Counted from the stretch's first letter, positions 35,507-46,026 are shown. The stretch is DNA of 64,000 nt from Luteibacter sp. UNC138MFCol5.1 (GCF_900110505.1 NZ_FODZ01000003.1:559975-623974), one strand, 5' to 3'. Made by a program: numbers and translations. Notes: generated from the letters alone by a model not told the origin.

Positions 35507-37009
35507 ATGGGCGTTATCGGTCATCTGCGCGAAATGCGCGAGTTCGGCGGCGCGCCGCGTACGACGGGTCTTTCCGATGACGTCGTCGAGCGCTTCGCCG
35601 CCCAGGATCCCTCGCTCGGTCGCGCCATCGACGAAGCGGTCGCGCGCCATCGCGAGCTGCGCGCCGACATGGCGGATTTCCTGCGCAAGGACGAAGCCCA
35701 ACAGATCCTCGATCTGCAGTGCGGCGTCGTGAACTTCTATCCCGACGACGGCGTGAATCCGTACGTACCCGCCGCCGCGCGCGGCCCGTGGATCGTCACG
35801 CTGAAGGGCGCCGTGATCCACGACGATGGCGGTTACGGCATGCTGGGCTTCGGCCACAACCCGGACGCCATCCTCGAGGCCATGTCGCGTCCGCAGGTGA
35901 TGGCGAACGTGATGACCGCCAACGTGTCGCAGCTGCGCCTGTGCGAAGCGCTTCGTCGCGAACTCGGGCGCTCGCGTGGCGGCAGCCCGTATTCGCATTT
36001 CCTGTTCCTCAATTCGGGTTCGGAATCCGTGACGCTCGCCGGTCGCATCGCCGACGTCAACGCGCGCCTGATGACCGACGCCGGCGGCCGCCATGCGGGC
36101 CGTACCATCAAGCGCCTCGCGGTGAAGGGCGCGTTCCACGGCCGCACCGAGCGGCCCGCGCTCTATTCCGATTCGTCGCGCCGCAATTACCAGCAGCACC
36201 TGGCGAGCTTTCGCAACGAAGACAGCCTGATCACGGTCGAGCCGTACAACGTGGCGCAGCTCAAGGCCGCGTTCGCCGAAGCGGATCGCCAGGGCTGGTT
36301 CATCGAGGCGATGTTCCTGGAGCCCGTGATGGGCGAAGGCGACCCGGGCCGCGCCGTCACGCCGGAGTTCTACGCCGCCGCGCGCGAACTGACGCGCGAG
36401 CACGGCACCGTGCTGCTGGTCGACTCGATCCAGGCGGGCCTGCGTGCGCATGGCGTCCTGTCGATCGTCGATTACCCGGGCTTCGAATCGCTCGACCCGC
36501 CGGACATGGAAACCTTCTCGAAGGCGCTGAACGCGGGCCAGTACCCGCTCTCGGTGCTCGCGGTCACCGATCGCGTCGCGGGGCTCTACCGCAAGGGCAT
36601 CTACGGCAACACCATGACGGCGAATCCGCGCGCGCTCGACGTCGCGCTCGCCACGCTGGGCGAGCTCACCGACGAGGTCCGCGCCAACATCCGCGATCGC
36701 GGCCAGGAATTCGTGAAGAAGATCGAGCAGCTCAAGGGCGAACTCGGTGGCCTGATCACCAAGGTGCAGGGCACCGGCCTGCTCTTCTCCTGCGAGCTGT
36801 CGTCGGAGTTCAAGTGCTTCGGCGAAGGTTCGACCGAGGAATACATGCGCGAACGCGGCATCGGTGTCATCCACGGCGGCGCGAATTCGCTCCGCTTCAC
36901 GCCACACTTCCGTGTCACCAGCGCGGAGGTCGACCTGATCGTGGAAGAGATCCGCCACGCCCTGACCGAAGGCCCGCGCCGCAGCGCCTCGGCGGACAAG
37001 GCGGCCTAG
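35507..37009 (+). CDS. Class III aminotransferase (PLP-dependent), substrate unknown
   Basis: 500 residues. The class III fold is shown by GYGMLGFGHNP, the NSGSESVTLAGRIA cofactor-phosphate loop, AFHGRTERPAL, Asp of LLVDSIQAGLRAHG and the Schiff-base Lys in METFSKALNAGQYPLS. It has an N-terminal extension of about 90 residues compared with ornithine/acetylornithine enzymes. No pathway genes flank it, so the amino donor and acceptor cannot be named. A TATGCT -10-like hexamer (35409-35414) lies about 95 bp upstream, 38 bp from the Clp-like site. Confidence 0.85.
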   Translation: MGVIGHLREMREFGGAPRTTGLSDDVVERFAAQDPSLGRAIDEAVARHRELRADMADFLRKDEAQQILDLQCGVVNFYPDDGVNPYVPAAARGPWIVTLKGAVIHDDGGYGMLGFGHNPDAILEAMSRPQVMANVMTANVSQLRLCEALRRELGRSRGGSPYSHFLFLNSGSESVTLAGRIADVNARLMTDAGGRHAGRTIKRLAVKGAFHGRTERPALYSDSSRRNYQQHLASFRNEDSLITVEPYNVAQLKAAFAEADRQGWFIEAMFLEPVMGEGDPGRAVTPEFYAAARELTREHGTVLLVDSIQAGLRAHGVLSIVDYPGFESLDPPDMETFSKALNAGQYPLSVLAVTDRVAGLYRKGIYGNTMTANPRALDVALATLGELTDEVRANIRDRGQEFVKKIEQLKGELGGLITKVQGTGLLFSCELSSEFKCFGEGSTEEYMRERGIGVIHGGANSLRFTPHFRVTSAEVDLIVEEIRHALTEGPRRSASADKAA

Positions 37010-37025
37010 CCAGCCACCGTGCGTG

Positions 37026-37122
37026 GTAGGAGCGCGCCCTGCGCGCGACATGTGTTGGGGCCATGAGCCACAGGGCCTGTAGCGCTCCGCGAAAACATGT
37101 CGCGCGCAGGGCGCGCTCCTAC
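37026..37122. repeat. REP-like palindrome pair, family A
   Basis: GTAGGAGCGCGCCCTGCGCG head at 37026 and inverted partner ending GCGCGCTCCTAC at 37122, with about 35 bp between arms. Located 17 bp after the aminotransferase stop. Confidence 0.85.
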
Positions 37123-37182
37123 CACGCGGGATCGCGCTAAGCTCTGGCGGCCGGACTGCCCGGCGTCACGTAGGGGTTCGCC

Positions 37183-37497
37183 ATGCGTACGCAGCTTCGT
37201 GTCCTCGCCGTTTCTTCCCTCCTCTGCTTCGCCGCCGGTGCGCTCGCCGCGCCCCAGCAGGCGGCCGGAAAGAAAGACCTCACGCCACAACAGCAGCGCA
37301 TGAGCACCTGCAATGCGCAGGCCGCCGGCAAGTCGGGCGACGCGCGCAAGTCGTTCATGAGCAGCTGCCTGAAGGGCGAGCAGCCCGCGAAGGCCTCCCA
37401 GCAGGAAAAGATGAAGACCTGCAACGCCGACGCTTCGGCCAAGAGCCTCAAGGGCGACGAGCGGAAGACCTTCATGAGCAGCTGCCTGAAGGGCTGA
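37183..37497 (+). CDS. PsiF-repeat secreted protein
   Basis: 104 residues with a signal peptide (cleavage near AGALAA, residue 23). The mature part carries two PsiF-type repeats, each with a TCNA Cys and a later SFMSSCLKG or TFMSSCLKG Cys, giving four Cys. It is related to E. coli PsiF, a phosphate-starvation-inducible protein of unknown function. Periplasmic location inferred. No Pho box was recognised upstream. Confidence 0.88.
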   Translation: MRTQLRVLAVSSLLCFAAGALAAPQQAAGKKDLTPQQQRMSTCNAQAAGKSGDARKSFMSSCLKGEQPAKASQQEKMKTCNADASAKSLKGDERKTFMSSCLKG

Positions 37498-37628
37498 GTC
37501 ACGCGTTCGGGGGTGGGGGTCGGGAAGTGGGGGCGGCACGGCCGTTCGCGGGACCACACCCCACTCCCCGTCCCTCTTGTCTCGCCTATGGGACAATCGA
37601 CCACCCGTCCGCCACACGACCCGCGCGC

Positions 37629-38267
37629 ATGAAGATCGTCGAAGTCCGTCACCCCCTCATCCAGCACAAGCTCGGCCTGATGCGTCGGGCCGGCATCAGC
37701 ACGAAGGAGTTCCGCGAGCTGGCTTCCGAGGTCGCCGCGCTGCTCACGTACGAGGCGACGGCCGACATGGAGACCGAGTGCAAGACCATCGACGGCTGGG
37801 CCGGCCCGGTCGAGGTGACGCACATCAAGGGCAAGAAGGTGACGATCGTGCCGATCCTGCGTGCCGGCCTCGGCATGCTCACGGGCGTGCTGGAGATGAT
37901 CCCGGCGGCGAAGGTGAGCGTGGTCGGCCTGCAACGCGACGAAGACACGCTGGAACCGGTGGCGTACTACGAGAAGCTCAGCGGCGGCATGGACGAGCGC
38001 ACGGCGATCATCGTCGACCCGATGCTCGCCACGGCGGGCACACTGGTGGCCACCGTCGACATGCTCAAGGCCGCGGGCGCGAAGAAGATCAAGGGCCTGT
38101 TCCTCGTGGCCGCGCCGGAGGGCCTGAAGCGCATCGAGGCGGCGCACCCGGACATCGAGATCTACGTCGCCTCGATCGACGACCACCTGAACGAGCTGGG
38201 CTACATCCTCCCCGGTCTCGGTGACGCCGGAGACAAGATCTTCGGTACCAAGCAGAAGGCGACCTGA
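37629..38267 (+). CDS. upp: Uracil phosphoribosyltransferase
   Basis: 212 residues, standard. [19 protein letters not shown] at the N-terminus, [12 protein letters not shown], the PRPP loop [11 protein letters not shown] and the C-terminal [16 protein letters not shown] are Upp signatures. Converts uracil and PRPP to UMP in pyrimidine salvage. The start at 37629 was chosen over upstream in-frame codons that lie in G-rich intergenic sequence. Confidence 0.97.
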   Translation: MKIVEVRHPLIQHKLGLMRRAGISTKEFRELASEVAALLTYEATADMETECKTIDGWAGPVEVTHIKGKKVTIVPILRAGLGMLTGVLEMIPAAKVSVVGLQRDEDTLEPVAYYEKLSGGMDERTAIIVDPMLATAGTLVATVDMLKAAGAKKIKGLFLVAAPEGLKRIEAAHPDIEIYVASIDDHLNELGYILPGLGDAGDKIFGTKQKAT

Positions 38268-38286
38268 TCCTCGAAAGCCGCCGTTT

Positions 38287-38310
38287 CTGTCACATCCCGC
38301 TGTCACATCC
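38287..38310. promoter_or_regulatory. Tandem 11-bp direct repeats upstream of the secreted nuclease gene
   Basis: CTGTCACATCC occurs at 38287-38297 and again at 38300-38310, a 13-bp period, about 105 bp before the nuclease start codon. Possibly a binding site for a regulator with two direct-repeat contacts; GTGACA half-sites resemble half a Clp/CRP operator. Confidence 0.35.
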
Positions 38311-38413
38311 GTGGTGGACAATCCCCGGGTGGGCTCGCAGGGGGAACGCCGCGCAAGGGGATCGCGCGTCGCTTCGGGTCGCACACATACCAACGACTCG
38401 AGGGGACATTCGA

Positions 38414-41152
38414 ATGCGTTCGACCACGACACGGCGCGCCATCTGGGCCGCGCTGGCGGGACTCACCGCCGTTCTTCCACTGCAGGCGGCCGACCTGGCC
38501 ATCACCCAGTTCCGCGTCCGCGGCCCCGCCGGCGGCAACGACGAATTCGTCGAGCTGCAGAACACCGGCACCGCGGCTCTGGACGTGTCCGGCTACAAGC
38601 TCAACGGATCCAACGCCAGCGGCACCGCCAGCACCCGCTCAACGCTGCCGGCCGGCACCACGATCGCGCCGGGCTGCTTCCTGCTGCTCGCCAACGGCGC
38701 CAGCGGCGGGTATTCCGGCGGCGTGGCGCCGGACGTGAAATACAGCACGGGCGTCACGGACGATGGCGGCCTGGCCCTGCTCGACGCCACCGGCACGATC
38801 GTGGACCAGGTGGGCCTGAGCGCCGGCTCGGCCTATAAGCTCGGCACGCCGTTGACGAGCCTTGGCAGCACGAACGCCGACCAGGGGTATGGCCGCCGCA
38901 CCAACGGCTCGGGCCTGCCGCAGGCCACCGGCGACAACGCGGCCGACTGGGTGAAGGTCGCCCCGACCGCGCCGCGCGCCAGCACGTCGCCCTGCGCGTC
39001 GTTCGGGCTGAGCCTCTCCATCGCCGACGCCACGGTCACCGTCCGTAACGGCGACGACCAGACCGTGCCGTTCGCCGTCACGCTGAGCGAGCCGTCCTCC
39101 GCCGATGTCACCGTGCACGCCGCCACGGCCGACGACACGGCCACCGTCGCGGCGGGCGATTACGACGCCGTCGATACCGACGTCACGATCCCGGCAGGCA
39201 GCACGTCCGCGACGGTGAACGTCACGGTGCACGGCGCGACCGCCGCCGGTCCGGACAAGGCCTTCCGCGTGAACCTGACCAACGCCTCCGGTGGCGGCGT
39301 CACGATCGCGAAGGCATCGGCCATCGGCGCGATCCTCAACCAGATTCCCGTCGCCGCGGAGATCTGGCAGGTCACCGGCCGTGGCCAGGTGTCGCCGCTA
39401 CTCGGCAAGCGTGTCGCCACGCGCGGCAACGTCGTCACGGCCGTCGGCCCCGCGGGCTTCACGATCCAGACGCCCGACGATCGCGCCGATGCCGACCGCC
39501 TCACCTCGAACGGCATCTACGTGTTCACCGGCGGCGCGCCGACCGTGAAGGCCGGCGACAAGGTCGACGTCGAAGCCACGGTCGACAACTACTTCAGCCT
39601 GCCGGAGCTCAAGGACGCCACGATCACCACGACGATGCGCGGCGCGAAGCTGCCGAAGGCGGTCGTGTTCGGTAACGACGTGCCGTCGTCCGACCCCAGC
39701 GCGCTTTCCTGCGGCGAGACGAACTTCCAGTGCTACGTCGGCATGCGCGTGCAGATCGACAACGGCATGATCACCACCGGCAACCTGCGCTTCAGCAACG
39801 AGCCGTTCGCGGAGGTCTACGTCACCGCCAACGGCAAGCGCTCGCTGCGCGAGCCGGGCGTGCGCTACACCGTGCCGGTGCCCGAGGGCGTGAACCTGCC
39901 GAACTGGTCGGGCAACCCGCAGGTGTTCAAGATGAATACCGCCGACTTCGGCGCGGTCGCGCCGAACACCCCGTTCAACGCCGGGACGACGTTCCGTGCC
40001 GAAGGCGTCATGTCGTACGCGTTCGGTGCGTACACGTTCATTCCGACGAAGGTGACGGTGAAGAAGGCCGCGGAGCTGCCGCGCGCCGTGGATGCGCGTC
40101 CGTTCTACGCCACCCGCGTCGGCGCGCTCAACACCGAGCGTTTCTGCGATACGGAGTTCAACACCACGTTCACCTGCAGCGGCGGCGACAAGGAACCGAC
40201 CGCCGACGAGGTGAAGCTGAAGACGCAACGCCTGTCCGCGTACATCGGCAGCGTGCTGAAGCTGCCGGACATCCTCTCGGTGGAAGAGGTGAAGAGCCTG
40301 CAGGTGCTTCAGGGACTCGCGAAGCAGCTGGGCGACGACTATCCGGCCCAGTACGAAGCGATCCTGCAGCCGGGCCACGATCCTAGCGGCATCAACGTCG
40401 GCTTCCTCGTGCGCACTGACCGCGTGCGCGTGCTCGACGTGCGTCAGCTCGGCGCCGACGAAACCTGGCAGGACCAGGGTGCCACGGCGTTCGTGCACGA
40501 TCATCCGCCGCTGTTGCTCACGGCCGAAGTGCCGTCGCTGGTCGGACGCGTGCGGGTCAATGTGATCGCGGTGCATCCGAAGGCGCGCCAGAACGTCGAC
40601 AAGACCGGCACGACGGCGGAGCGCGATCGCCAGAAACGCTTCCTGCAGGCGAAGTCGCTCGCCACGCAGGTGCAGGCGTTGCAGACGGACCGGAAGAACC
40701 TGCTGGCACCGCTGCTGGTCGTCGGCGATTTCAACGCGTATCAGTTCAGCGATGGCTTCACCGACGTGGTCGGCCTGATCTCGGGCCGTTACGACGACAG
40801 CCAGAACCTGCTGAAGCTCGGCGGCAACGTGGTGAAGCCGGCGCTGTGGAACGCCGTGGAATCGGTGCCCGCGCAGGATCGTTACTCGTTCCTGTTCACC
40901 GAGAACTTCGGCAACATCCAGGGCCAGAGCCCGCGCCAGGTGCCGACCCACCAGGTGCTGGACCATGCGCTGCTCAACACGGTCGCGCGCGGCCTGTTCC
41001 TGCAGATGCAGTACGGTCGCGGCAACCTCGACGCGCCCGTGCAGACGCTGGACGACGCGGCGACCGCCACGGACAAGCGCAAGGCGATCGGCTCATCGGA
41101 CCACGACGGCTTCGTGGTGGACATGCTGACGCTGCCGCTTGGGGTGTTCTGA
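38414..41152 (+). CDS. Large secreted endonuclease (ExeM/NucH-like) with lamin-tail and Calx-beta domains
   Basis: 912 residues with a signal peptide ending LPLQA (residue 25). A lamin-tail domain (about 26-150; ITQFRVRGPAGGNDEFVELQ) is followed by a Calx-beta-like repeat (about 200-310), a nucleic-acid-binding OB-like middle part (about 315-560), and a C-terminal endonuclease/exonuclease/phosphatase domain with VVGDFNAYQFSDG near 775 and GSSDHDGFVVDM at the end. Family members are extracellular DNases that degrade eDNA for nutrition or biofilm dispersal. No GlyGly-CTERM anchor is visible. The gene stands alone. Confidence 0.9.
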   Translation: MRSTTTRRAIWAALAGLTAVLPLQAADLAITQFRVRGPAGGNDEFVELQNTGTAALDVSGYKLNGSNASGTASTRSTLPAGTTIAPGCFLLLANGASGGYSGGVAPDVKYSTGVTDDGGLALLDATGTIVDQVGLSAGSAYKLGTPLTSLGSTNADQGYGRRTNGSGLPQATGDNAADWVKVAPTAPRASTSPCASFGLSLSIADATVTVRNGDDQTVPFAVTLSEPSSADVTVHAATADDTATVAAGDYDAVDTDVTIPAGSTSATVNVTVHGATAAGPDKAFRVNLTNASGGGVTIAKASAIGAILNQIPVAAEIWQVTGRGQVSPLLGKRVATRGNVVTAVGPAGFTIQTPDDRADADRLTSNGIYVFTGGAPTVKAGDKVDVEATVDNYFSLPELKDATITTTMRGAKLPKAVVFGNDVPSSDPSALSCGETNFQCYVGMRVQIDNGMITTGNLRFSNEPFAEVYVTANGKRSLREPGVRYTVPVPEGVNLPNWSGNPQVFKMNTADFGAVAPNTPFNAGTTFRAEGVMSYAFGAYTFIPTKVTVKKAAELPRAVDARPFYATRVGALNTERFCDTEFNTTFTCSGGDKEPTADEVKLKTQRLSAYIGSVLKLPDILSVEEVKSLQVLQGLAKQLGDDYPAQYEAILQPGHDPSGINVGFLVRTDRVRVLDVRQLGADETWQDQGATAFVHDHPPLLLTAEVPSLVGRVRVNVIAVHPKARQNVDKTGTTAERDRQKRFLQAKSLATQVQALQTDRKNLLAPLLVVGDFNAYQFSDGFTDVVGLISGRYDDSQNLLKLGGNVVKPALWNAVESVPAQDRYSFLFTENFGNIQGQSPRQVPTHQVLDHALLNTVARGLFLQMQYGRGNLDAPVQTLDDAATATDKRKAIGSSDHDGFVVDMLTLPLGVF

Positions 41153-41172
41153 CGAACGACACCTGATGGTCC

Positions 41173-42255
<1,083 letters not shown>

Positions 42256-43638
42256 TTACAGCAGCTTGCCCGGGTTCATGATGCCCTTGGGATCCCACGC
42301 CGCCTTGATGGCGCGCATCAGCGCGATCTCGGCGTCGCTGCGCACGCTGCCGAGCCAGGGCTTCTTCACGAGGCCGATGCCGTGCTCGGCCGAGATGCTG
42401 CCGCCGTGCCGGGCGAGCGTGTCGACCAGGAGCGTCGTGACGTGCTCGCACTGCTCGACGAACCGCGCGTTGTCGAGGTCCGCCGGCTTGAGGACGTTGA
42501 TGTGCAGGTTGCCGTCCCCGATGTGGCCGAACCAGACCACCTCGAAGTGCGGGTATCCCTCGGACAGAAGCGCCTCCATCTCCGCCATGAACGCGGGCAC
42601 GGCGGAAATGCGCACCGACACGTCGTTCTTGTATGGCTTATGTGGCGCGAGGCTCTCCGTGATGCCTTCGCGCAACCGCCACAGCGAGGCCGCCTGCGCG
42701 TCGCTGGAGCTGATCACGCCGTCGACGACCCAGCCCTCCTCCATGCACAACTCGAAGAAACCGAGCGCGGCGGCTTCGGCCTGGTCGTCGGCGGCGTCGA
42801 ATTCCGTGACGACGTAGAACGTGTGCGTCTCTTCGAACGGCTGCTGCGCCCCGTGCGCCAGCACGTGACGCAGGGCCCGATCGGTGAAGAACTCGAAGGC
42901 TTCCAGACGGAGGCTGTGCCGCGCTTCGGCGAACACCTTCATGAGCGCGTCCATCGCGGGCACCGCGAGCAACATCACCTGCGAGGGCGGCGGTGGCGAG
43001 GTCAGCGTCAGCGTCGCTTCCACGACGATGCCCAGCGTACCCTCCGAACCGATCACGAGATGGCGCAGGTCGTAGCCCGAGGCGTTCTTGATCAGGCCAC
43101 GATTGAGGTCCAGCAGTTCGCCGGTGCCGGTGACGACCTTCAGGCCGGCGACCCATTGCCGCGTGTTGCCGTAACGGATGACGCGGATGCCGCCGGCGTT
43201 GGTCGCGATGTTCCCGCCGATCTGGCAGGAACCGCGCGCGGCGAAATCCACCGGATAGAGCAGGCCGTGCTCGCGCGCGGCGTTCTGCACGGCCTCCAGC
43301 GGAATGCCGGGCTGCACGGTGAGCGTGCGGTCGATCGGGTCGAAGCCGAGCACGCGGTTCATGCGATCGAGGCTGACGACGAGCTCACCGTGCGCCGCCA
43401 CGGCGCCACCGGAAAGACCGGTACGCCCGCCGGACGGGACGATAGCGACGCCGGCGCCATGCGCCCAGCGCACCACCGCCTGTACCTCGTCCACCGACGC
43501 CGGCCAGACGATGGCCAGCGGCGCCGGCGTCCAGCGACGCGTCCAGTCGCGGCCGTGGTGCTCGAGGTCGCCGGGATCGGTCGACACCTTGAGGCCGGGA
43601 ATCTGGTGGAGAAGGTCGGACAGGCGCGGATCGGTCAT
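42256..43638 (-). CDS. FAD-linked oxidase, probable D-2-hydroxyglutarate dehydrogenase
   Basis: 460 residues. The FAD-binding PCMH domain shows PSGGRTGLSGG and GSCQIGGNIATNAGG, and the C-terminal FAD-oxidase domain ends HIGDGNLHINV, SAEHGIGLVK and MNPGKLL. The family includes D-lactate, glycolate and D-2-hydroxyglutarate dehydrogenases. The gene is divergent from serA (110 bp apart). In pseudomonads such an enzyme removes D-2-hydroxyglutarate made by SerA and so drives serine synthesis; that role is inferred from context. Start MTDPRLSD at 43638. Confidence 0.85.
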   Translation of the reverse strand: MTDPRLSDLLHQIPGLKVSTDPGDLEHHGRDWTRRWTPAPLAIVWPASVDEVQAVVRWAHGAGVAIVPSGGRTGLSGGAVAAHGELVVSLDRMNRVLGFDPIDRTLTVQPGIPLEAVQNAAREHGLLYPVDFAARGSCQIGGNIATNAGGIRVIRYGNTRQWVAGLKVVTGTGELLDLNRGLIKNASGYDLRHLVIGSEGTLGIVVEATLTLTSPPPPSQVMLLAVPAMDALMKVFAEARHSLRLEAFEFFTDRALRHVLAHGAQQPFEETHTFYVVTEFDAADDQAEAAALGFFELCMEEGWVVDGVISSSDAQAASLWRLREGITESLAPHKPYKNDVSVRISAVPAFMAEMEALLSEGYPHFEVVWFGHIGDGNLHINVLKPADLDNARFVEQCEHVTTLLVDTLARHGGSISAEHGIGLVKKPWLGSVRSDAEIALMRAIKAAWDPKGIMNPGKLL

Positions 43639-43748
43639 GGGACGGCTCGCTGGCGAAGGCGTCCAGCGTGCCGCAAGGCGGCCCGAGCGTCTACCGCGCC
43701 GCAGCATATCTGGCATAGTGGGAACTCCCTCCCAGGACCGTCCGGACC

Positions 43749-44984
43749 ATGAAGCGCACGTCGTACCCGAAGGAAGACATCAAGGTGCTCCTGCTGGAAG
43801 GCGTCAGCCGCAGCGCGCTGGATACCTTCCGTCAGGCGGGTTACACGCAGATCGAGTTCCACGAGAAATCGCTGTCCGGCGACGACCTGATCGAGCGCAT
43901 CGCCGACGCGCACATCGTCGGCATCCGCTCGCGCACGCAACTGACGGCGGAGGTGCTCGCCGAAGCGCGCCGGCTGATCGCCGTGGGCTGCTTCTGCATC
44001 GGCACGAACCAGGTGGATTCGGCGGAAGCCGAACGCCTCGGCGTGCCCGTCTTCAACGCCCCCTACTCCAACACGCGCAGCGTCGCCGAACTGGTCATCG
44101 CCGAGACGATCATGCTCGTGCGCCGCATTCCCGAGAAGAACGCGGAATGCCATCGCGGGGGCTGGTCGAAATCGGCCGCGGGCAGCTTCGAGGTGCGCGA
44201 CAAGGTGCTGGGCATCGTCGGTTACGGGCATATCGGCACGCAGGTCGGCGTGCTCGCCGAATCGCTGGGCATGCGCGTGATCTTCCACGACATCGAACCG
44301 AAGCTCTCGCTAGGCAACGCCCGTCCCGCGGCAAGCCTGGACGACCTGCTCGAACGCGCGGACGTGGTCACGCTGCACGTGCCGGAAACGGCGTCCACGA
44401 AGAACATGATCGGTGCGGACGAAATCCGCCGCATGCGTCCGGGCAGCGTGCTGGTGAACGCCTCGCGCGGCACCGTCGTCGACATCGACGCCCTCGCCGA
44501 CGCGCTGCGCTCGAAGCATCTCGCGGGCGCGGCCATCGACGTCTTCCCGGTCGAGCCCAAGGGCAACGACGATCCGTTCGTCTCGCCGCTGGTCGGCATG
44601 GACAACGTGATCCTCACGCCCCACGTCGGCGGCAGCACGGCCGAGGCGCAGGAGAACATCGGCATCGAGGTCGCCTCGAAGCTGGTCCGTTACAGCGACA
44701 ACGGCAGCACCCTCTCGGCGATCAACTTCCCGGAGGTCTCCCTGCCCGGCCACCCTACCAGCCGTCGCCTGCTGCACATCCACCGCAACATCCCGGGCGT
44801 GCTATCGCGCGTCAACGAGGTCTTCTCGCGCGCGGCCGTCAACATCGACGGCCAGTACCTGCAGACCTCCGCGCAGGTGGGCTACGTGGTGATCGACGTC
44901 ACCACCAGCGAAGAACACGCGGCCGCCCTGCGCAACGAGCTGGCGGCGATCGACGGCACGCTCAAGGCCCGCGCGCTGTACTGA
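43749..44984 (+). CDS. serA: D-3-phosphoglycerate dehydrogenase, ACT-domain type
   Basis: 411 residues, the E. coli-type short form. NAD-binding VGYGHIGTQVG, the HRGGWSKSAAGSFEVR segment, and the catalytic Arg (NASRGT), Glu (PVEPKG) and His (TPHVGGST) are present. A C-terminal ACT domain (about 335-411; HRNIPGVLSRVNEVF) suggests feedback inhibition by serine. First step of serine synthesis; SerA of this type can also reduce 2-oxoglutarate to D-2-hydroxyglutarate, linking it to the divergent flavoenzyme. Confidence 0.97.
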   Translation: MKRTSYPKEDIKVLLLEGVSRSALDTFRQAGYTQIEFHEKSLSGDDLIERIADAHIVGIRSRTQLTAEVLAEARRLIAVGCFCIGTNQVDSAEAERLGVPVFNAPYSNTRSVAELVIAETIMLVRRIPEKNAECHRGGWSKSAAGSFEVRDKVLGIVGYGHIGTQVGVLAESLGMRVIFHDIEPKLSLGNARPAASLDDLLERADVVTLHVPETASTKNMIGADEIRRMRPGSVLVNASRGTVVDIDALADALRSKHLAGAAIDVFPVEPKGNDDPFVSPLVGMDNVILTPHVGGSTAEAQENIGIEVASKLVRYSDNGSTLSAINFPEVSLPGHPTSRRLLHIHRNIPGVLSRVNEVFSRAAVNIDGQYLQTSAQVGYVVIDVTTSEEHAAALRNELAAIDGTLKARALY

Positions 44985-44998
44985 CGCGCCTGCCCCCG

Positions 44999-45008
44999 GT
45001 AGGAGCGG
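44999..45008. repeat. REP head fragment
   Basis: An isolated GTAGGAGCGG string lies between the convergent serA and GGDEF genes with no second arm, probably a decayed REP element. Confidence 0.4.
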
Positions 45009-45011
45009 TCG

Positions 45012-45965
45012 TCAGGCGGGGACGCCGCCCTCGGCCGCCACGCGTGCCCTGCCCCGCTCCTTCGCCATGTAGAGGCGTCGGTCGGCCAGCGCGATGAACG
45101 GAAGGATGTCGTCGCCCTCCGCGGGAACGAGCGTGTTGACGCCCGCGCTGAGCGTGAGGCGCTTGCCTTCACCCGCACCGGCGTGGGGAATGAGTGCCTT
45201 GTCGACGAGGTCGAGGCAGCGCCAGCCCAGCGCCATGGCGGTGGCCGCGTCGGCGTCGGGCAGGAGCAACACGAACTCCTCGCCGCCGAAACGGCAGAGA
45301 AGGTCGCGCGGGCCTCGCACGATGCCCGACAGCGCGGCGGCGACGCGCTTCAGGCACTCGTCGCCTTCGAGATGACCGTAGTGGTCGTTGTACTGCTTGA
45401 AGTAGTCGATATCGAGCACGACCACGGACAGTGGCTGGCGATCGGCCTGCGCCTGCCGCCACTCCCTTTCCATCACGAGGTCGAAACGGCGGCGATTCGC
45501 CACACCAGTCAGGCCGTCCTTGAACGAGAGCTCCTCGAGCTCGCGCTGCATGTCGAGCAGACGCTCCTCGGTGCGCTTGCGCTCGCTGATGTCGAACATG
45601 AAGCCGATCAGGGCATTCGGCGTGCCGTCGGGATTGCGCACCACATGGACCACGTCGCGGATCCACACGAATTCGCCGTCCTTGCGCAGCGCGCGGTAAT
45701 CGGCCTCGTGGTCGATGCCCGCCTGCGACTGCGACACGCAGAAGTTGAAGACCCACTCGCGATCCTCGGGATGCATGCGGTCGGCCCAGTCCTGCACCGT
45801 CTGCCACGACTGCGGCGCCCAGCCCAGGAGCTCCTCGATCTGCGGACCGATGTAAGCGAAGCGCAGCGTCGCCCAGTCGATCTTCCACGGAATCGCGCGG
45901 GTGGATTCCAGCAGCGTCTTGTAAACGCCGGCGTCCTCCTCGCGGAGGATGTCTTCGATGCTCAT
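45012..45965 (-). CDS. PAS-GGDEF diguanylate cyclase
   Basis: 317 residues. A PAS/PAC sensor occupies about 12-135 (YIGPQIEELLGW, ADYRALRKDGEFVWIRDVVH). The GGDEF domain follows (KDGLTGVANRRRFD, LDIDYFKQYND, FGGEEFVLLLP). The active-site GGEEF is intact. At the usual inhibitory I-site position the sequence is GPRD instead of RxxD, so product inhibition may be lost. Cytoplasmic, no membrane segments. A FliA-like promoter 35 bp upstream suggests co-regulation with motility. Convergent with serA. Confidence 0.93.
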   Translation of the reverse strand: MSIEDILREEDAGVYKTLLESTRAIPWKIDWATLRFAYIGPQIEELLGWAPQSWQTVQDWADRMHPEDREWVFNFCVSQSQAGIDHEADYRALRKDGEFVWIRDVVHVVRNPDGTPNALIGFMFDISERKRTEERLLDMQRELEELSFKDGLTGVANRRRFDLVMEREWRQAQADRQPLSVVVLDIDYFKQYNDHYGHLEGDECLKRVAAALSGIVRGPRDLLCRFGGEEFVLLLPDADAATAMALGWRCLDLVDKALIPHAGAGEGKRLTLSAGVNTLVPAEGDDILPFIALADRRLYMAKERGRARVAAEGGVPA

Positions 45966-45999
45966 GTGGCGCCTGCGGTTCCCCTGGTGCTCTGCAAGG

Positions 46000-46026
46000 G
46001 TATCGGCCGATTCGGCGTGAACTGTA
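46000..46026 (-). promoter_or_regulatory. Sigma-28-like (FliA) promoter of the diguanylate cyclase gene
   Basis: Minus strand: TACAGTTC (46026-46019), 11-bp spacer, GCCGATAC (46007-46000). The -10 has one and the -35 two mismatches to TAAAGTTT-N11-GCCGATAA. The -35 overlaps the edge of a REP element. It lies 35 bp before the gene. Confidence 0.6.
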
